NCBI GenBank assembly: GCA_934229725.1
Contig: CAKQDX010000010.1
Coordinates: 24,736 to 88,735 of the forward strand
Source: an uncultured Streptococcus sp.
GTDB lineage: Bacteria; Bacillota; Bacilli; Lactobacillales; Streptococcaceae
Length of the DNA stretch: 64,000 nt
Direction of reading: 5' to 3'
The notes under the pieces were generated by a model. The model did no database searches. It worked only from the letters and a program-made list of their open reading frames with translations, and was not told the origin of the DNA. Below, piece after piece: positions 16,259 to 25,510 of this stretch (position 1 is the stretch's first letter; each line of letters begins with the position of its first letter). Position numbers and translations under genes: made by a program.

Positions 16259-17724
16259 TAATTGTCACCTCCAAAAATCACGGGTTGTTGCTTGTGATAA
16301 TCCGTTGTTGCTTCAAAAGCAGCTGCAGCTTGATAGATCGTTTCTTCAGAATACTTAGGACCAATCAACTGCAAACCAACTGGAAGTCCTTGCGCAAAAC
16401 CTGCAGGAATCGAAATTCCTGGAAGACCTGCCAAGTTGACTGGGATGGTCAAGAGGTCTGCTAAGTACATAGCAACCGGATCATGGTTGAGCGAATCCAA
16501 ATCAAAGGCCACGCTTGGAGCTGTTGGACCAAGGATGAGGTCGTAATCCGCAAAGACTTTTTCAAAATCTTGGATAATAAGGGTACGGACTTGACCAGCT
16601 TTCTTGTAGTAAGCATCGTAGTAACCAGATGACAAACTAAAGGTACCCAGCATGATACGGCGTTTAACCTCATCACCAAAGCCTTGGCTACGAGTGTTCA
16701 CATAGATGTCATCCAGGTTCTTGGCATCTTCCGCACGGAAACCATAGCGAATCCCGTCGAAACGTTGCAAGTTTGAAGAAGCTTCAGATGAAGCGATGAT
16801 GTAGTAGACAGCAACCCCATATTTAGAATGAGGCAGGCTGACTTCTTCGACAGTTGCTCCCAATTTTTCAAAATGTTTGGCCGCATTTAGGATGGTTTCT
16901 TTGACTTCTGGATCAATTCCTTCCCCAAGGTATTCTTTCGGAAGGGCAATCTTCATTCCTTTAATGTCTTGACCAATCTTAGAAGTAAAGTCAGCTACAC
17001 GAACAGGTGCAGAAGTTGAATCTTTAGTATCTTCACTGGCAATCACATTGAGCAATTGGGCATTTTCCTTGACGGTCTGTGAGAAGGTACCAATCTGGTC
17101 AAGTGAGTTACCAAAAGCAATGAGACCAAATCGTGAAACAGTTCCGTAGGTTGGTTTAAGACCAACAATCCCGTTAAAAGCTGCTGGCTGGCGGATAGAA
17201 CCACCTGTGTCTGAACCAAGTGACAAGCGGACTTGTCCTGAAGCGACAGAAGCTGCTGAACCACTAGAAGATCCACCAGGAACCTTGCTGTGGTCCCAAG
17301 CATTTTTGGCTGGTCCATAGTAAGATGTTTCACCAGATCCACCCATAGCAAATTCATCCATGTTGGTCTTCCCGATGACAATCATATCTTTGGCTTTCGC
17401 ATTGGCAACCGCTGTCGCATCAAAGATTGGCTCGTAGTTATAAAGCATTTTTGAAGCCGCAGTCGTCAAGATACCATCAGTAGAGATGTTGTCTTTGACT
17501 GCGAGTGGAATCCCTGACATGAGGTTGTCGGCATCGATTCCTTTTTCGTCAATGGCCTTGGCTTGCGCAAGGGCAGCTTCTTCTGCTACTGTCACAAAGG
17601 CATTGACTGCTTCTTCACGCGCCTTGATATCGTCAAGCGTTGCTTGGGTCAATTCGGTTGCTGAAATTTCCTTAGAGACAAGGAGGTCGTGCAACTCTTC
17701 AATGGTTTTATGGTTGAATGACAT
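16258..17724 (-). CDS. gatA: Asp-tRNA(Asn)/Glu-tRNA(Gln) amidotransferase subunit GatA
   Basis: A 488-aa amidase-signature subunit that releases ammonia from glutamine. The catalytic lysine lies in PLAVKDNI and the Ser-cisSer pair in the GGSSSGSAASVASG signature. Gene order gatC-gatA-gatB with 1-nt overlaps supports coupled translation of the complex. Confidence 0.98.
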   Translation of the reverse strand: MSFNHKTIEELHDLLVSKEISATELTQATLDDIKAREEAVNAFVTVAEEAALAQAKAIDEKGIDADNLMSGIPLAVKDNISTDGILTTAASKMLYNYEPIFDATAVANAKAKDMIVIGKTNMDEFAMGGSGETSYYGPAKNAWDHSKVPGGSSSGSAASVASGQVRLSLGSDTGGSIRQPAAFNGIVGLKPTYGTVSRFGLIAFGNSLDQIGTFSQTVKENAQLLNVIASEDTKDSTSAPVRVADFTSKIGQDIKGMKIALPKEYLGEGIDPEVKETILNAAKHFEKLGATVEEVSLPHSKYGVAVYYIIASSEASSNLQRFDGIRYGFRAEDAKNLDDIYVNTRSQGFGDEVKRRIMLGTFSLSSGYYDAYYKKAGQVRTLIIQDFEKVFADYDLILGPTAPSVAFDLDSLNHDPVAMYLADLLTIPVNLAGLPGISIPAGFAQGLPVGLQLIGPKYSEETIYQAAAAFEATTDYHKQQPVIFGGDN

Positions 17725-18026
17725 TAGGCATCTCCTCCATCTTCTAGGATAGCTGGTACCTTGATGTAGTAGTTATCTTTTTCAGGTACATTTTTAAACA
17801 AACGGTCACGGTCCGTCCCTTTTTCAGCAACATCCGGACGCAATACAGTCTTGCGGTCAGCCATGGTCGTTGTTGGAGCAACACCCGTTGTGTCCACTTC
17901 TTCCAACAATTCCACCATGTCAACAATTTTAGACAAGGTTGTCGCAAACTCAGCTGTCTCTTCTGGAGAGAATTTCAATTTTGAAAGATTGGCAACGTGG
18001 GTTACCTCTTCTTGCGTAATTTTCAT
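17724..18026 (-). CDS. gatC: Asp-tRNA(Asn)/Glu-tRNA(Gln) amidotransferase subunit GatC
   Basis: A 100-aa subunit that stabilises GatA-GatB. Start MKITQEEVTHVANLSKL, with the LRPDVAEKG block toward the C-terminus. The ATG at 18024-18026 is chosen because AAAGGAAG precedes it; an upstream in-frame ATG has no ribosome binding site. Confidence 0.96.
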   Translation of the reverse strand: MKITQEEVTHVANLSKLKFSPEETAEFATTLSKIVDMVELLEEVDTTGVAPTTTMADRKTVLRPDVAEKGTDRDRLFKNVPEKDNYYIKVPAILEDGGDA

Positions 18027-18102
18027 CTTGCTTCCTTTCGTGAAATGATGATTTTTCAATACCTTCTATTTTATCATAATTTCGGCTAATTTGCTTAGAG
18101 GA

Positions 18103-18138
18103 TAAAAAATCTGTAGTAACTTTTTTGTCACTACAGAT
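18103..18138 (-). terminator. Terminator of the glycosylation operon
   Basis: ATCTGTAGT/ACTACAGAT perfect 9-bp stem followed by six T residues on the minus strand. Confidence 0.88.
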
Positions 18139-18177
18139 ACCATAGGTTTAGCTTAAACAACAATATTTGAAAGATAG

Positions 18178-19650
18178 TTAGTCTATGGCTACCAAGAGCT
18201 TTCTCCAAGCTTCTAGAATTTCTGGCTTCAGGTATTTTTTTGCCAAATCGTACGAAGCTTGATGCATGGACTCAAGATTGCTTTCTAAGACTGCTACAAT
18301 CTTATCCGCCATGTCAGAAACAAGCAAATCCTCATCCATGGTCTCATCATAAGGAACCAAATAACCGTTCTTTCCGTCTTTGATAAAGGTCGGATTCCCA
18401 TAACGGGCATCAAAACCAACCAAGGCAAGACCAGCTCCAACTGCTTCCATCAGGGTCAAACCAAAGGTCTCCCACTGAGAGGTCGTCACATAAAGTTCAT
18501 ATTGTGGATAAATCTGTTGCAAGTTCGCATGACCTCTTAGATGGATATAACTACCTGCTCCAAGATCATCAATCAGGTGTTCCAGATTTTCTTGTTCGAC
18601 ACCCTTACCATAGATATCAAACTGAAGATCAGGCACTTTGTCATGGGCCAGGGCAACCGCTCTTACGGCTAGATCCAGCCGTTTGCGTGGGTCTAATCGA
18701 GAGGCCGTTATCAAACTAAGGGGCTTTCTCTGACCATCTGGATAACTAAGACTATCCAAGTGACCTACAGGTAGGGCATAGATAGTAGCATTGTTTAATC
18801 CTTGTTTGTGAAGAGTAGTCTCTAGTACTGCTTTTTGTGCTTCAGTCGCTGTGATAAAGAAATCAAACCGCTCGGCATACTTGAAGATATAGTAATACTC
18901 ATAGTAGAGTCCACCATTTTTAAACTCATGCTCAGAATGGAAAACAAAACCTAATTTTGCAGGCGAATGAAGCTCTAAAATTGGTCGTGCAAATGCAATC
19001 AAGGCAGCCCTATCTAATAACAGGGTGTCTTCTCGTGTCAAGGAAAGGCGAGCCAAGAAGCGACGCATGACTTCCGTTTGTGACACTAAAATCTCATTTT
19101 CCAACCTATACAACCAAGTAGCTCCCTGCTTGAGTTCTTCAAAAGCAATATGACCATCTTGGTTATGGAAACTTCTTCTGATGAGGATACCCTTTTCAAA
19201 GTATTCTGTAACTAGTTTACGGGTTCCATACCACTCACGCTTCAACAAAATACCATTGGTAATGTAATCGACATAGCGGACACACCCCTTTTTATAAGGG
19301 TCCATTTTAAATATGAGTCTACTTCCATCTGAAAACTCATAAAGGAACTCTGTTTCATCTTGCCTCTTCAAATCCAGTCGAGTTAACTGGAACTGCTGTT
19401 GCAGGGCTCCCACTGTCAACGACGGAATATAACCGTCTTGGTCGGTAAAACAGACATAGGCATGTAGGAATTCTTCATAGCGATGTCCCAGAGAGAGATA
19501 ATAATCCAATTTATAGGGTTGAGGCCACGTTGTGAAAACAAATTTAGCAGGCGCATTTAATTCACGTAGCATTATGGCTCTGGATGCTTGGGCCACATCA
19601 ACACCATTAGGCTCATAGCCCACCAGTAGGTTAAAGGTGTAAATCGTCAT
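18178..19650 (-). CDS. gtfA: GtfA-like protein O-GlcNAc transferase (accessory Sec-type glycosyltransferase)
   Basis: A 490-aa GT4-type glycosyltransferase. The N-terminus (MTIYTFNLLVGYEPNGVDVAQ) and the central beta-rich insertion match the GtfA family that adds GlcNAc to Ser/Thr of serine-rich adhesins. The C-terminal GT-B donor site shows ITASRLDPRKRLD, GKG and the ETFGLTLMEAVGAG motif. It overlaps the GtfB-like gene by 4 nt. No SecA2/SecY2 or serine-rich adhesin gene is present in the window, so the substrate is encoded elsewhere. A name such as gtfE is possible in S. salivarius. Confidence 0.85.
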   Translation of the reverse strand: MTIYTFNLLVGYEPNGVDVAQASRAIMLRELNAPAKFVFTTWPQPYKLDYYLSLGHRYEEFLHAYVCFTDQDGYIPSLTVGALQQQFQLTRLDLKRQDETEFLYEFSDGSRLIFKMDPYKKGCVRYVDYITNGILLKREWYGTRKLVTEYFEKGILIRRSFHNQDGHIAFEELKQGATWLYRLENEILVSQTEVMRRFLARLSLTREDTLLLDRAALIAFARPILELHSPAKLGFVFHSEHEFKNGGLYYEYYYIFKYAERFDFFITATEAQKAVLETTLHKQGLNNATIYALPVGHLDSLSYPDGQRKPLSLITASRLDPRKRLDLAVRAVALAHDKVPDLQFDIYGKGVEQENLEHLIDDLGAGSYIHLRGHANLQQIYPQYELYVTTSQWETFGLTLMEAVGAGLALVGFDARYGNPTFIKDGKNGYLVPYDETMDEDLLVSDMADKIVAVLESNLESMHQASYDLAKKYLKPEILEAWRKLLVAID

Positions 19651-20921
19651 CTTTGTCCCCTTTCCAATTGACTAAAGAAAGCCATGATTTCTGCCCTCTC
19701 AGCCAGTTTTAAAGCCTCTTTTTGAACCTTAAGCGCTCTAGGATAGCCATCTGGTTCCTGCAAAAGTTGGCGGATACTTTGCCCCACTTCCTCCACCGAA
19801 GCATAAACAGTTGGTAGGGCCTTATAGTATTGACGGTGAACCGTTGAAGCCAAACCATACAGTAGCTGCTCATTGGCAATGGCCTCAAGCGTCACATCAG
19901 AAACTTCACTGCCATAATTCAAGTCTAAATAAATAGAGCATTCCCTTAGTAATTCTCGATATTTCTCACGACTAATTCCAGGATAAAGATGGACATTTGT
20001 CTTTTCCTCCAAGCAAATCAATTTAGGCCCCATACTAGTTAGGGCTGCAATGTGAAAGGCAATATCCGGAAATTTATCAACTAAACCAGCTAGTCCCTCA
20101 ATATTTTCCGAAGCAGTCATGACCATAGCTTGAGGAACAAAAGAATGAGCCCCTTCTTGTTCTGCACCAGAGAGATAAATCAATCCCGGTCTACGCTCCT
20201 CTTGAGGATAATAATTGGTAATCAAAATATGGCTTAACTGATTTTGGAGATACTCAAGATTATCATGGCTACCAGAACAATAGACCAGTCGTTCAGATGG
20301 TAACAATGGAAGCAAATTAGAATCCATACAAATGATAGTTTCGTCTGACTTCAGAACCTGCCCAAGAACAAACTTGATTACATCATCCTTGCCTGAGAAA
20401 ATCGTATCTCTTCCCACAGAACCCTGATGAATCAAATAATCTTCTTGGATATAATGTAATAAGACTTCCTCTTGCGCACGATTAAAGTAAATATCCATGA
20501 GGGCTCGCCCCTCATCATCTAAAAGACGTTGCTTGGTCCGCCACCCATAACGGTTATAGTCATCAATAGCGACAACTTTTTCCCCTTGACCAAACCACTC
20601 AACCTGCTTGACCGTACGCTCTCTAACATTTTCACGAAAAATAATATTAGCTCGACGATCCTTGCCATCAAAAAGATAAGTCGTAATTCCCAAAGTCCAA
20701 AGCTCCCAATAAAGAGGAACTGACAAATCGTTAAAAAAGAGAGGTTTGCCTTGATAATCATCCTCAGAGGAATAACTAAATGACGATGCTAAACTAATAG
20801 TGTTCTCATCTACATCCGTTTCAAAATTAGTGTAGAACACTCGTGATTTCATCCCCAAAGAGTCTAACAATCTTCTCAGTTTATCCGTCGCTTGACTGGG
20901 TTCTTGTGCAATAATGAGCAT
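19647..20921 (-). CDS. gtfB: GtfB-like glycosylation chaperone subunit
   Basis: A 424-aa partner of GtfA. The family lacks its own catalytic activity and presents the polypeptide acceptor to GtfA. The C-terminal half carries the typical DIAFHIAALTSMGPKL, NVHLYPGI and YLDLNYGSEV blocks. Being next to and overlapping the GtfA-like gene is the standard arrangement, though the usual order is gtfA before gtfB and here the B-type gene comes first in the transcript. Confidence 0.82.
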   Translation of the reverse strand: MLIIAQEPSQATDKLRRLLDSLGMKSRVFYTNFETDVDENTISLASSFSYSSEDDYQGKPLFFNDLSVPLYWELWTLGITTYLFDGKDRRANIIFRENVRERTVKQVEWFGQGEKVVAIDDYNRYGWRTKQRLLDDEGRALMDIYFNRAQEEVLLHYIQEDYLIHQGSVGRDTIFSGKDDVIKFVLGQVLKSDETIICMDSNLLPLLPSERLVYCSGSHDNLEYLQNQLSHILITNYYPQEERRPGLIYLSGAEQEGAHSFVPQAMVMTASENIEGLAGLVDKFPDIAFHIAALTSMGPKLICLEEKTNVHLYPGISREKYRELLRECSIYLDLNYGSEVSDVTLEAIANEQLLYGLASTVHRQYYKALPTVYASVEEVGQSIRQLLQEPDGYPRALKVQKEALKLAERAEIMAFFSQLERGQR

Positions 20922-20971
20922 AGTTATCCTTTCTAACTATTTCAAGCAATAAATAGCTTTAAGCTATCCCT

Positions 20972-21853
20972 TTATTGCTCCAGAAATCTCAAGTTGACCT
21001 TCGCTGTCTGATAGGTCTCCGTATCTTGAAGATTGGCTTCTTCCAATTTTTCAATGGCACGCTTCAAACGAGTCTTATAAATGTAACGATGCCATGTTAA
21101 ATCATAACCCAACATGCCTAGCAGTGCTAATTTTTCATTTTTAGCTTCCATCTCATCTAAGACACGCTTTTCCGTCCAGACCTGCGACAAGGTATCCTTG
21201 CGCCCTACTCGATACCAGTAGATACATTTTTCAGTGTGAATCACACGATTAGCCTTTAACAAGAGCTTATACATAAGGAAGTTGTCTTCGACATTCTTTC
21301 CAACCGGAAAACGCAGGTCCTCAAATAAGGAGATTTTGTAGAGCTTCATCATGGCACAGGCCCAAGCCATATCTCTTGTCTCTTGAATAGCATCATGATC
21401 GATAATATCCCTTCCCTCATAAAGGGTTTCAGAATAATCATCTTCTGTCAGCTTAATCAAAAACTTACTCGTACTATCGTTAAACAAATTATAATTGCCA
21501 GTAGAAACATCTGCCTCATACTTTTTCAGCTGATCATACAAGGTCTCCACATAATCTTCCGTTACCCAATCATCTGGGTCTACAAAAGTAATATAGTCGC
21601 CTGTAGCCAAGTCAATCCCCGTATTTCGAGCTGCAGATAAGCCACCATTAACTTGTCGGACATAGCGAATACGTGAATCTTGCTTGAAGAATTCCTTGCA
21701 AATGGCTTCTGAATGATCAGGAGAACCATCATTAACAAGAATGATTTCAAGATGAGGATAGGTCTGGTTAACTATCGTTTCCAAACACTTCCGTAAATAA
21801 GCTTCCACATTATAAATGGGAATAACAATACTAACTACTTCTTTATTTTCCAT
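20972..21853 (-). CDS. Glycosyltransferase family 2
   Basis: A 293-aa GT-A glycosyltransferase. It starts VSIVIPIYNVEAYLRKCLETI, with the VDPDDWV metal-binding DxD-like motif near residue 91 and NGGLSAARNTGI. It lies 3 nt after the GT8-type gene in the adhesin-glycosylation operon, so it probably extends the GlcNAc placed by GtfA/GtfB. Sugar specificity cannot be predicted. Confidence 0.9.
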   Translation of the reverse strand: MENKEVVSIVIPIYNVEAYLRKCLETIVNQTYPHLEIILVNDGSPDHSEAICKEFFKQDSRIRYVRQVNGGLSAARNTGIDLATGDYITFVDPDDWVTEDYVETLYDQLKKYEADVSTGNYNLFNDSTSKFLIKLTEDDYSETLYEGRDIIDHDAIQETRDMAWACAMMKLYKISLFEDLRFPVGKNVEDNFLMYKLLLKANRVIHTEKCIYWYRVGRKDTLSQVWTEKRVLDEMEAKNEKLALLGMLGYDLTWHRYIYKTRLKRAIEKLEEANLQDTETYQTAKVNLRFLEQ

Positions 21854-21856
21854 TGA

Positions 21857-23065
21857 TTATCTCCCAATCGTCTCTAGGTATTCTCGAACAGCTGTCACCA
21901 TCTCATCTACTTGGTCATCCTTAAAGACTTGATTCTCTCCAGTTTGATCATGATTGGTCCCTTCAAAAGAGAAAACAGGAAGCCCCAACTGATGAATCGT
22001 TTCTGTAATATGATCAACCTCGTCAAATGGATTAATATCCAAATAGAAATCTATTTTTTCCAAAACCTTGCGACTGGTTAGAGGGTCAAATGAGGGATAG
22101 AGGATAAGATTGGGATACTGCTCCAATTGCACTAGGTTAAAACCAAAATGAGAGTGAGCTAAGACATGAAAAGCCACATCGGGAAGGGCTTGTAACAAGC
22201 CTTCCAACTCAAAAATATCTGCCGTATTGGTATAAATAGCCGTATGATAAGAAAAATCTCCCACTAGATCACTAAAGTTGAGCTTTACGGCTGGCTTTCT
22301 CAATAAGATATCTTCCCATGATAAGGCATAATAAAACCACCAGATATCCCTGAAACGATTAAAACGTTTAGCAGTCCAAGGCTTGTTGTAAGAGGTGTAA
22401 TGGATAACTGCTGGTACCCCTTTAAAGGTATCATACCAATCCAGATCACCGTATATGTACTGGTCCTTATCAGAACCTACTTGAAGATTATAAGTCCAAG
22501 GAAGTCTGAGCCAAGCATCCTTAAAATACAAATTCAAGATTCCCTGATCGCCATAGACTTCTTGGTGATGTTTCTGCGTTAAATCAAAGAGAGATTCTGT
22601 TACCTTATGTTGACGCCACCAAGCAGTGTCAATAACCATCAAACCAGCATTGAAGCCTTCCGTCGTTGTTGGACAATCCACTACTGCTCCAATACCAAGA
22701 CCATTCAAATCTACCTCAAAAAGCGGTGACAAATCTTGTGTAAAAATCATATCACTATCTAAATAGAGAACACGATCTTCTTGAACAAAGTCTGGAATCG
22801 CATAACGGAAGAAAGTCGCATAATGAATATGTGCACTCGGAAGCGAAAATGCTTTAAAACTTTCTGCAGATACTCGACAATTGACAACCTCCGATGCAAT
22901 GGTTTCTAAACGACGATTCATAAGCGCAAACCATTCTGTTGGTAAATTCTCATTTAAGACATAGATTTTCCAATGTCCCTGATGGGCGCATAGAGACTTA
23001 AGAGCCACCTCTAACTTTTCCATGTAAGATAGGTCGGCTACAAATACAACTGATTTTTTATCCAT
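21857..23065 (-). CDS. Glycosyltransferase family 8 with GtfB-like C-terminal region
   Basis: A 402-aa protein. The first 270 residues are GT8-like (LYLDSDMIF DxD motif around residues 98-106, GFNAGLMVIDT, DQGILNLYF). The last 120 residues resemble the C-terminus of the neighbouring GtfB-like protein: PDVAFHVLAHSHFG, NLILYPSF and YLDINPFDEV align with PDIAFHIAALTSMG, NVHLYPGI and YLDLNYGSEV. It is the first gene of the four-gene operon. The fused region may dock it to the same acceptor, which is inference. Confidence 0.85.
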   Translation of the reverse strand: MDKKSVVFVADLSYMEKLEVALKSLCAHQGHWKIYVLNENLPTEWFALMNRRLETIASEVVNCRVSAESFKAFSLPSAHIHYATFFRYAIPDFVQEDRVLYLDSDMIFTQDLSPLFEVDLNGLGIGAVVDCPTTTEGFNAGLMVIDTAWWRQHKVTESLFDLTQKHHQEVYGDQGILNLYFKDAWLRLPWTYNLQVGSDKDQYIYGDLDWYDTFKGVPAVIHYTSYNKPWTAKRFNRFRDIWWFYYALSWEDILLRKPAVKLNFSDLVGDFSYHTAIYTNTADIFELEGLLQALPDVAFHVLAHSHFGFNLVQLEQYPNLILYPSFDPLTSRKVLEKIDFYLDINPFDEVDHITETIHQLGLPVFSFEGTNHDQTGENQVFKDDQVDEMVTAVREYLETIGR

Positions 23066-23090
23066 GTTTTCTCCCTCTCAAACTCTAATA

Positions 23091-23119
23091 AGAATATCAT
23101 TTTTTAGAAAACATTACAA
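23091..23119 (-). promoter_or_regulatory. Promoter of the glycosylation operon
   Basis: -35 TTGTAA (23114-23119), 17-bp spacer ending in TGA, and -10 TATTCT (23091-23096). The start codon follows about 30 nt downstream behind AGAGGGAG. Confidence 0.6.
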
Positions 23120-23134
23120 TTTCTATACTTTAAA

Positions 23135-23156
23135 AACTCAGCCTAGTGGCTGAGTT
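23135..23156 (-). terminator. Hairpin terminator upstream of the glycosylation operon
   Basis: AACTCAGCC/GGCTGAGTT perfect stem with an ACTA loop and TTT on the minus strand. It would end the 6-phospho-beta-glucosidase transcript. Between it and that gene (23157-23324) lie more inverted repeats (GAAGAC/GTCTTC, TTGTCT..GTTC/GAAC..AGACAA) and no gene. Confidence 0.6.
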
Positions 23157-23324
23157 AGATGGAAGACAAAGTCTTCTTAATTTAAAATGCCTTAAAATCA
23201 TTTGTCTAGGTTCTTAATCAACTTAGTGCTAACTAGGTTCGCAACATCGAACCCAGACAATCACACGACTAAAAGACCAAACATCGCTTGAATTAGAGAT
23301 AGCTTTAATAAAAGATCAAAAGTC

Positions 23325-24764
23325 CTATTCGACAGAGGCACCGTTACTTGCGATAACTTCTTTGTACCAGTTAAAGGATTTCTTCTTAGAGCGTTTAAGG
23401 CTACCATTCCCATCATTGTCACGGTCCACATAAATGAAACCGTAACGTTTCTTCATTTCACCCGTTCCGGCAGAAACAAGATCAATACAACCCCATGCTG
23501 TGTAACCCCAGAGCACTACACCATCTTCATTGATAGCATCACGCATGGCCTTGATGTGGGCTGCCAAGTAGTCGATACGGTAATCATCTTCAACATAACC
23601 ATTTTCATCTGGGATATCCACAGCACCGAGACCATTTTCAACAATGAACATCGGTTTTTGATAACGATCCCAAATAACGTTAAGGGTAATACGAAGACCT
23701 AGTGGGTCAATTTGCCAACCCCATTCTGAAGCTTCCAAATATGGATTTTTAATAGAGGCAAAGATATTTCCTGCTGTCTTTTCATTAACTTCTGGATCAC
23801 CTGAAGCCACACGACTTGCATAGTAAGAGAAGGAAATGAAATCAACAGTATGCTCTTTGAGAAGGGCCAGGTCTTCTTTCGTCATCTCAATCTTAATACC
23901 GTCACGTTCCCACTGTTTCTTAGCATAATTTGGATACTCTCCACGAGCCTGAACATCAATAAAGAAATAGCTACTACGGTCTTCTTGCATGGCTGCCCAG
24001 TAATCACGTGGGTGGGCTGTATTTGGATAATACTGACCCGCCGCCAACATACAACCGACCTTATTGTCAGGATCAATCTCATGAGCCAACTTAGTCGCCA
24101 TGGCTGAAGCTACCAACTCATGATGGGCCGCTTGGTATTTAACCTGTTCCTCATTCTCACCTTCTTCAAAGCAGAGTCCTGCTCCCATAAATGGAGCATG
24201 GAGAATCATATTGATTTCGTTGAAAGTGAGCCAGTACTTAACCAAACCTTTATAACGTGTGAAAAGGGTACGACAAAGATTCTCATAGAAACCAAGCATC
24301 TTACGGTTACGCCATCCTCCATACTCGGTAATCAAGTGCATGGGACAATCAAAGTGTGTAATGGTCACCAAGGGTTCAATTCCATGCTTGTGACATTCTT
24401 TGAAGAGGTCTTCGTAAAAGGCAAGACCAGCTTCATTTGGCTCAGCCTCGTCACCCTTAGGAAAAATACGTGACCAAGCAATAGAAAGACGATAGGTCTT
24501 AAAGCCCATTTCACCAAAGAGAGCAATGTCTTCCTTATAACGGTGGTACATGTCGATGCTTTCCTTGGCAGGATAAAAATACCCGTCCTCAAAATCAAAC
24601 ATCTTACGATGACCTGTGATAATAGACAGTCGGTCCTTCCCAATCGGCACCACATCAACATTGGCTAAACCACGCCCATCAGCATCATAGGCACCTTCAC
24701 ATTGGTTGGCTGCCGTCGCTCCACCCCACAAAAATCCATCAGGAAACGTTAATTTTTTAGGCAT
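23325..24764 (-). CDS. 6-phospho-beta-glucosidase (GH1)
   Basis: A 479-aa glycoside hydrolase family 1 enzyme, expected to hydrolyse phosphorylated beta-glucosides imported by a PTS. The start PDGFLWGGATAANQCEGA, the TFNEIN acid/base glutamate, and the IVENGLG nucleophile are present; the C-terminal KRSKKKSFNWYKEVI resembles phospho-binding GH1 enzymes. The start is the ATG at 24762-24764 with AGAGGT upstream. No PTS gene is adjacent. A cre site upstream indicates catabolite control. Confidence 0.92.
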   Translation of the reverse strand: MPKKLTFPDGFLWGGATAANQCEGAYDADGRGLANVDVVPIGKDRLSIITGHRKMFDFEDGYFYPAKESIDMYHRYKEDIALFGEMGFKTYRLSIAWSRIFPKGDEAEPNEAGLAFYEDLFKECHKHGIEPLVTITHFDCPMHLITEYGGWRNRKMLGFYENLCRTLFTRYKGLVKYWLTFNEINMILHAPFMGAGLCFEEGENEEQVKYQAAHHELVASAMATKLAHEIDPDNKVGCMLAAGQYYPNTAHPRDYWAAMQEDRSSYFFIDVQARGEYPNYAKKQWERDGIKIEMTKEDLALLKEHTVDFISFSYYASRVASGDPEVNEKTAGNIFASIKNPYLEASEWGWQIDPLGLRITLNVIWDRYQKPMFIVENGLGAVDIPDENGYVEDDYRIDYLAAHIKAMRDAINEDGVVLWGYTAWGCIDLVSAGTGEMKKRYGFIYVDRDNDGNGSLKRSKKKSFNWYKEVIASNGASVE

Positions 24765-24816
24765 ACTTTTACCTCTTCTGTATATCAACTTTATCTAGTA
24801 ATAGTATACAATACTT

Positions 24817-24831
24817 TGCAATCGTTTTCCT
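24817..24831 (-). promoter_or_regulatory. cre (CcpA) site upstream of the 6-phospho-beta-glucosidase
   Basis: The minus strand reads AGGAAAACGATTGCA, one mismatch from the cre consensus WTGNAANCGNWNNCA. It lies just upstream of a TATACT -10-like element, so CcpA would repress in glucose. Confidence 0.65.
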
Positions 24832-24843
24832 GTAGTTTACGAC

Positions 24844-24880
24844 AAAAAATCGAGAATAGGATAGATTCCTACTCTCGATG
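24844..24880 (-). terminator. Terminator of pncA
   Basis: ATCGAGAGTAGGA/TCCTATTCTCGAT stem with six T residues on the minus strand, just after the pncA stop. Confidence 0.88.
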
Positions 24881-24891
24881 ATGACTCAATC

Positions 24892-25443
24892 TTACTCCAC
24901 AATTGTTGCTCCAAGCACATTCTTAAAATGCCCAATCGCAAAGTCATGCGCTTCAGGCGTCAAGGATGCTGTTGCACTTGCTACAACCTCGATATCATAA
25001 CCTAGATTATAAGCATCAATAGCCGTATGTAGCACACAAATATCTGTTAAAACTCCCGTCAAAACGACTGTCGTCACACGACGTTCACGCAAACGAATAT
25101 CCAAATCAGTTCCTGAAAATGCTGAATAGTGACGCTTGTCCATCCAAAAGACACGACTATCATCCTTGATGGCGTCATACACTCCAGCTAATTTGCCATA
25201 AAGTTCACGTCCAGATGTCCCTGCAATATTGTGAGGTGGAAAGAGCTTGGTCTCAGGATGGAAAGTATCTCCTTCATCATGTCGGTCCATAGCCACAAAG
25301 ATATAATCTCCATTATCATAGGCTTCCTGAGTCACCTGAGCAATGCGATCTTCAATGGCTTGAGCTGGCTTTCCAGCCGTCAACTTCCCGTCATCCGCTA
25401 CAAAGTCATAAGAATAATCAATTGAAATCAATGCTTTTGTCAT
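24892..25443 (-). CDS. pncA: Nicotinamidase / isochorismatase-family hydrolase
   Basis: A 183-aa nicotinamidase that converts nicotinamide to nicotinate for NAD salvage. It has the N-terminal DYSYDF aspartate, the MDRHDEGDTFHPE metal-binding region, the active-site lysine in WMDKRHYSAFSGTDL and the cysteine in LTDICVLHTA. Located 67 nt downstream of codY, as in many streptococci, with a terminator in between. Confidence 0.92.
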   Translation of the reverse strand: MTKALISIDYSYDFVADDGKLTAGKPAQAIEDRIAQVTQEAYDNGDYIFVAMDRHDEGDTFHPETKLFPPHNIAGTSGRELYGKLAGVYDAIKDDSRVFWMDKRHYSAFSGTDLDIRLRERRVTTVVLTGVLTDICVLHTAIDAYNLGYDIEVVASATASLTPEAHDFAIGHFKNVLGATIVE

Positions 25444-25460
25444 GTTACTTTCTCCTTTTT

Positions 25461-25496
25461 AAAAAAGTGGGGCAGTTACCACCTACCTCACTTTTA
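25461..25496 (-). terminator. Terminator of codY
   Basis: AAAAGTGaGG/CCcACTTTT hairpin followed by T residues on the minus strand, between codY and pncA. Confidence 0.8.
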
Positions 25497-25510
25497 CGTC
25501 AAAATTTTTC

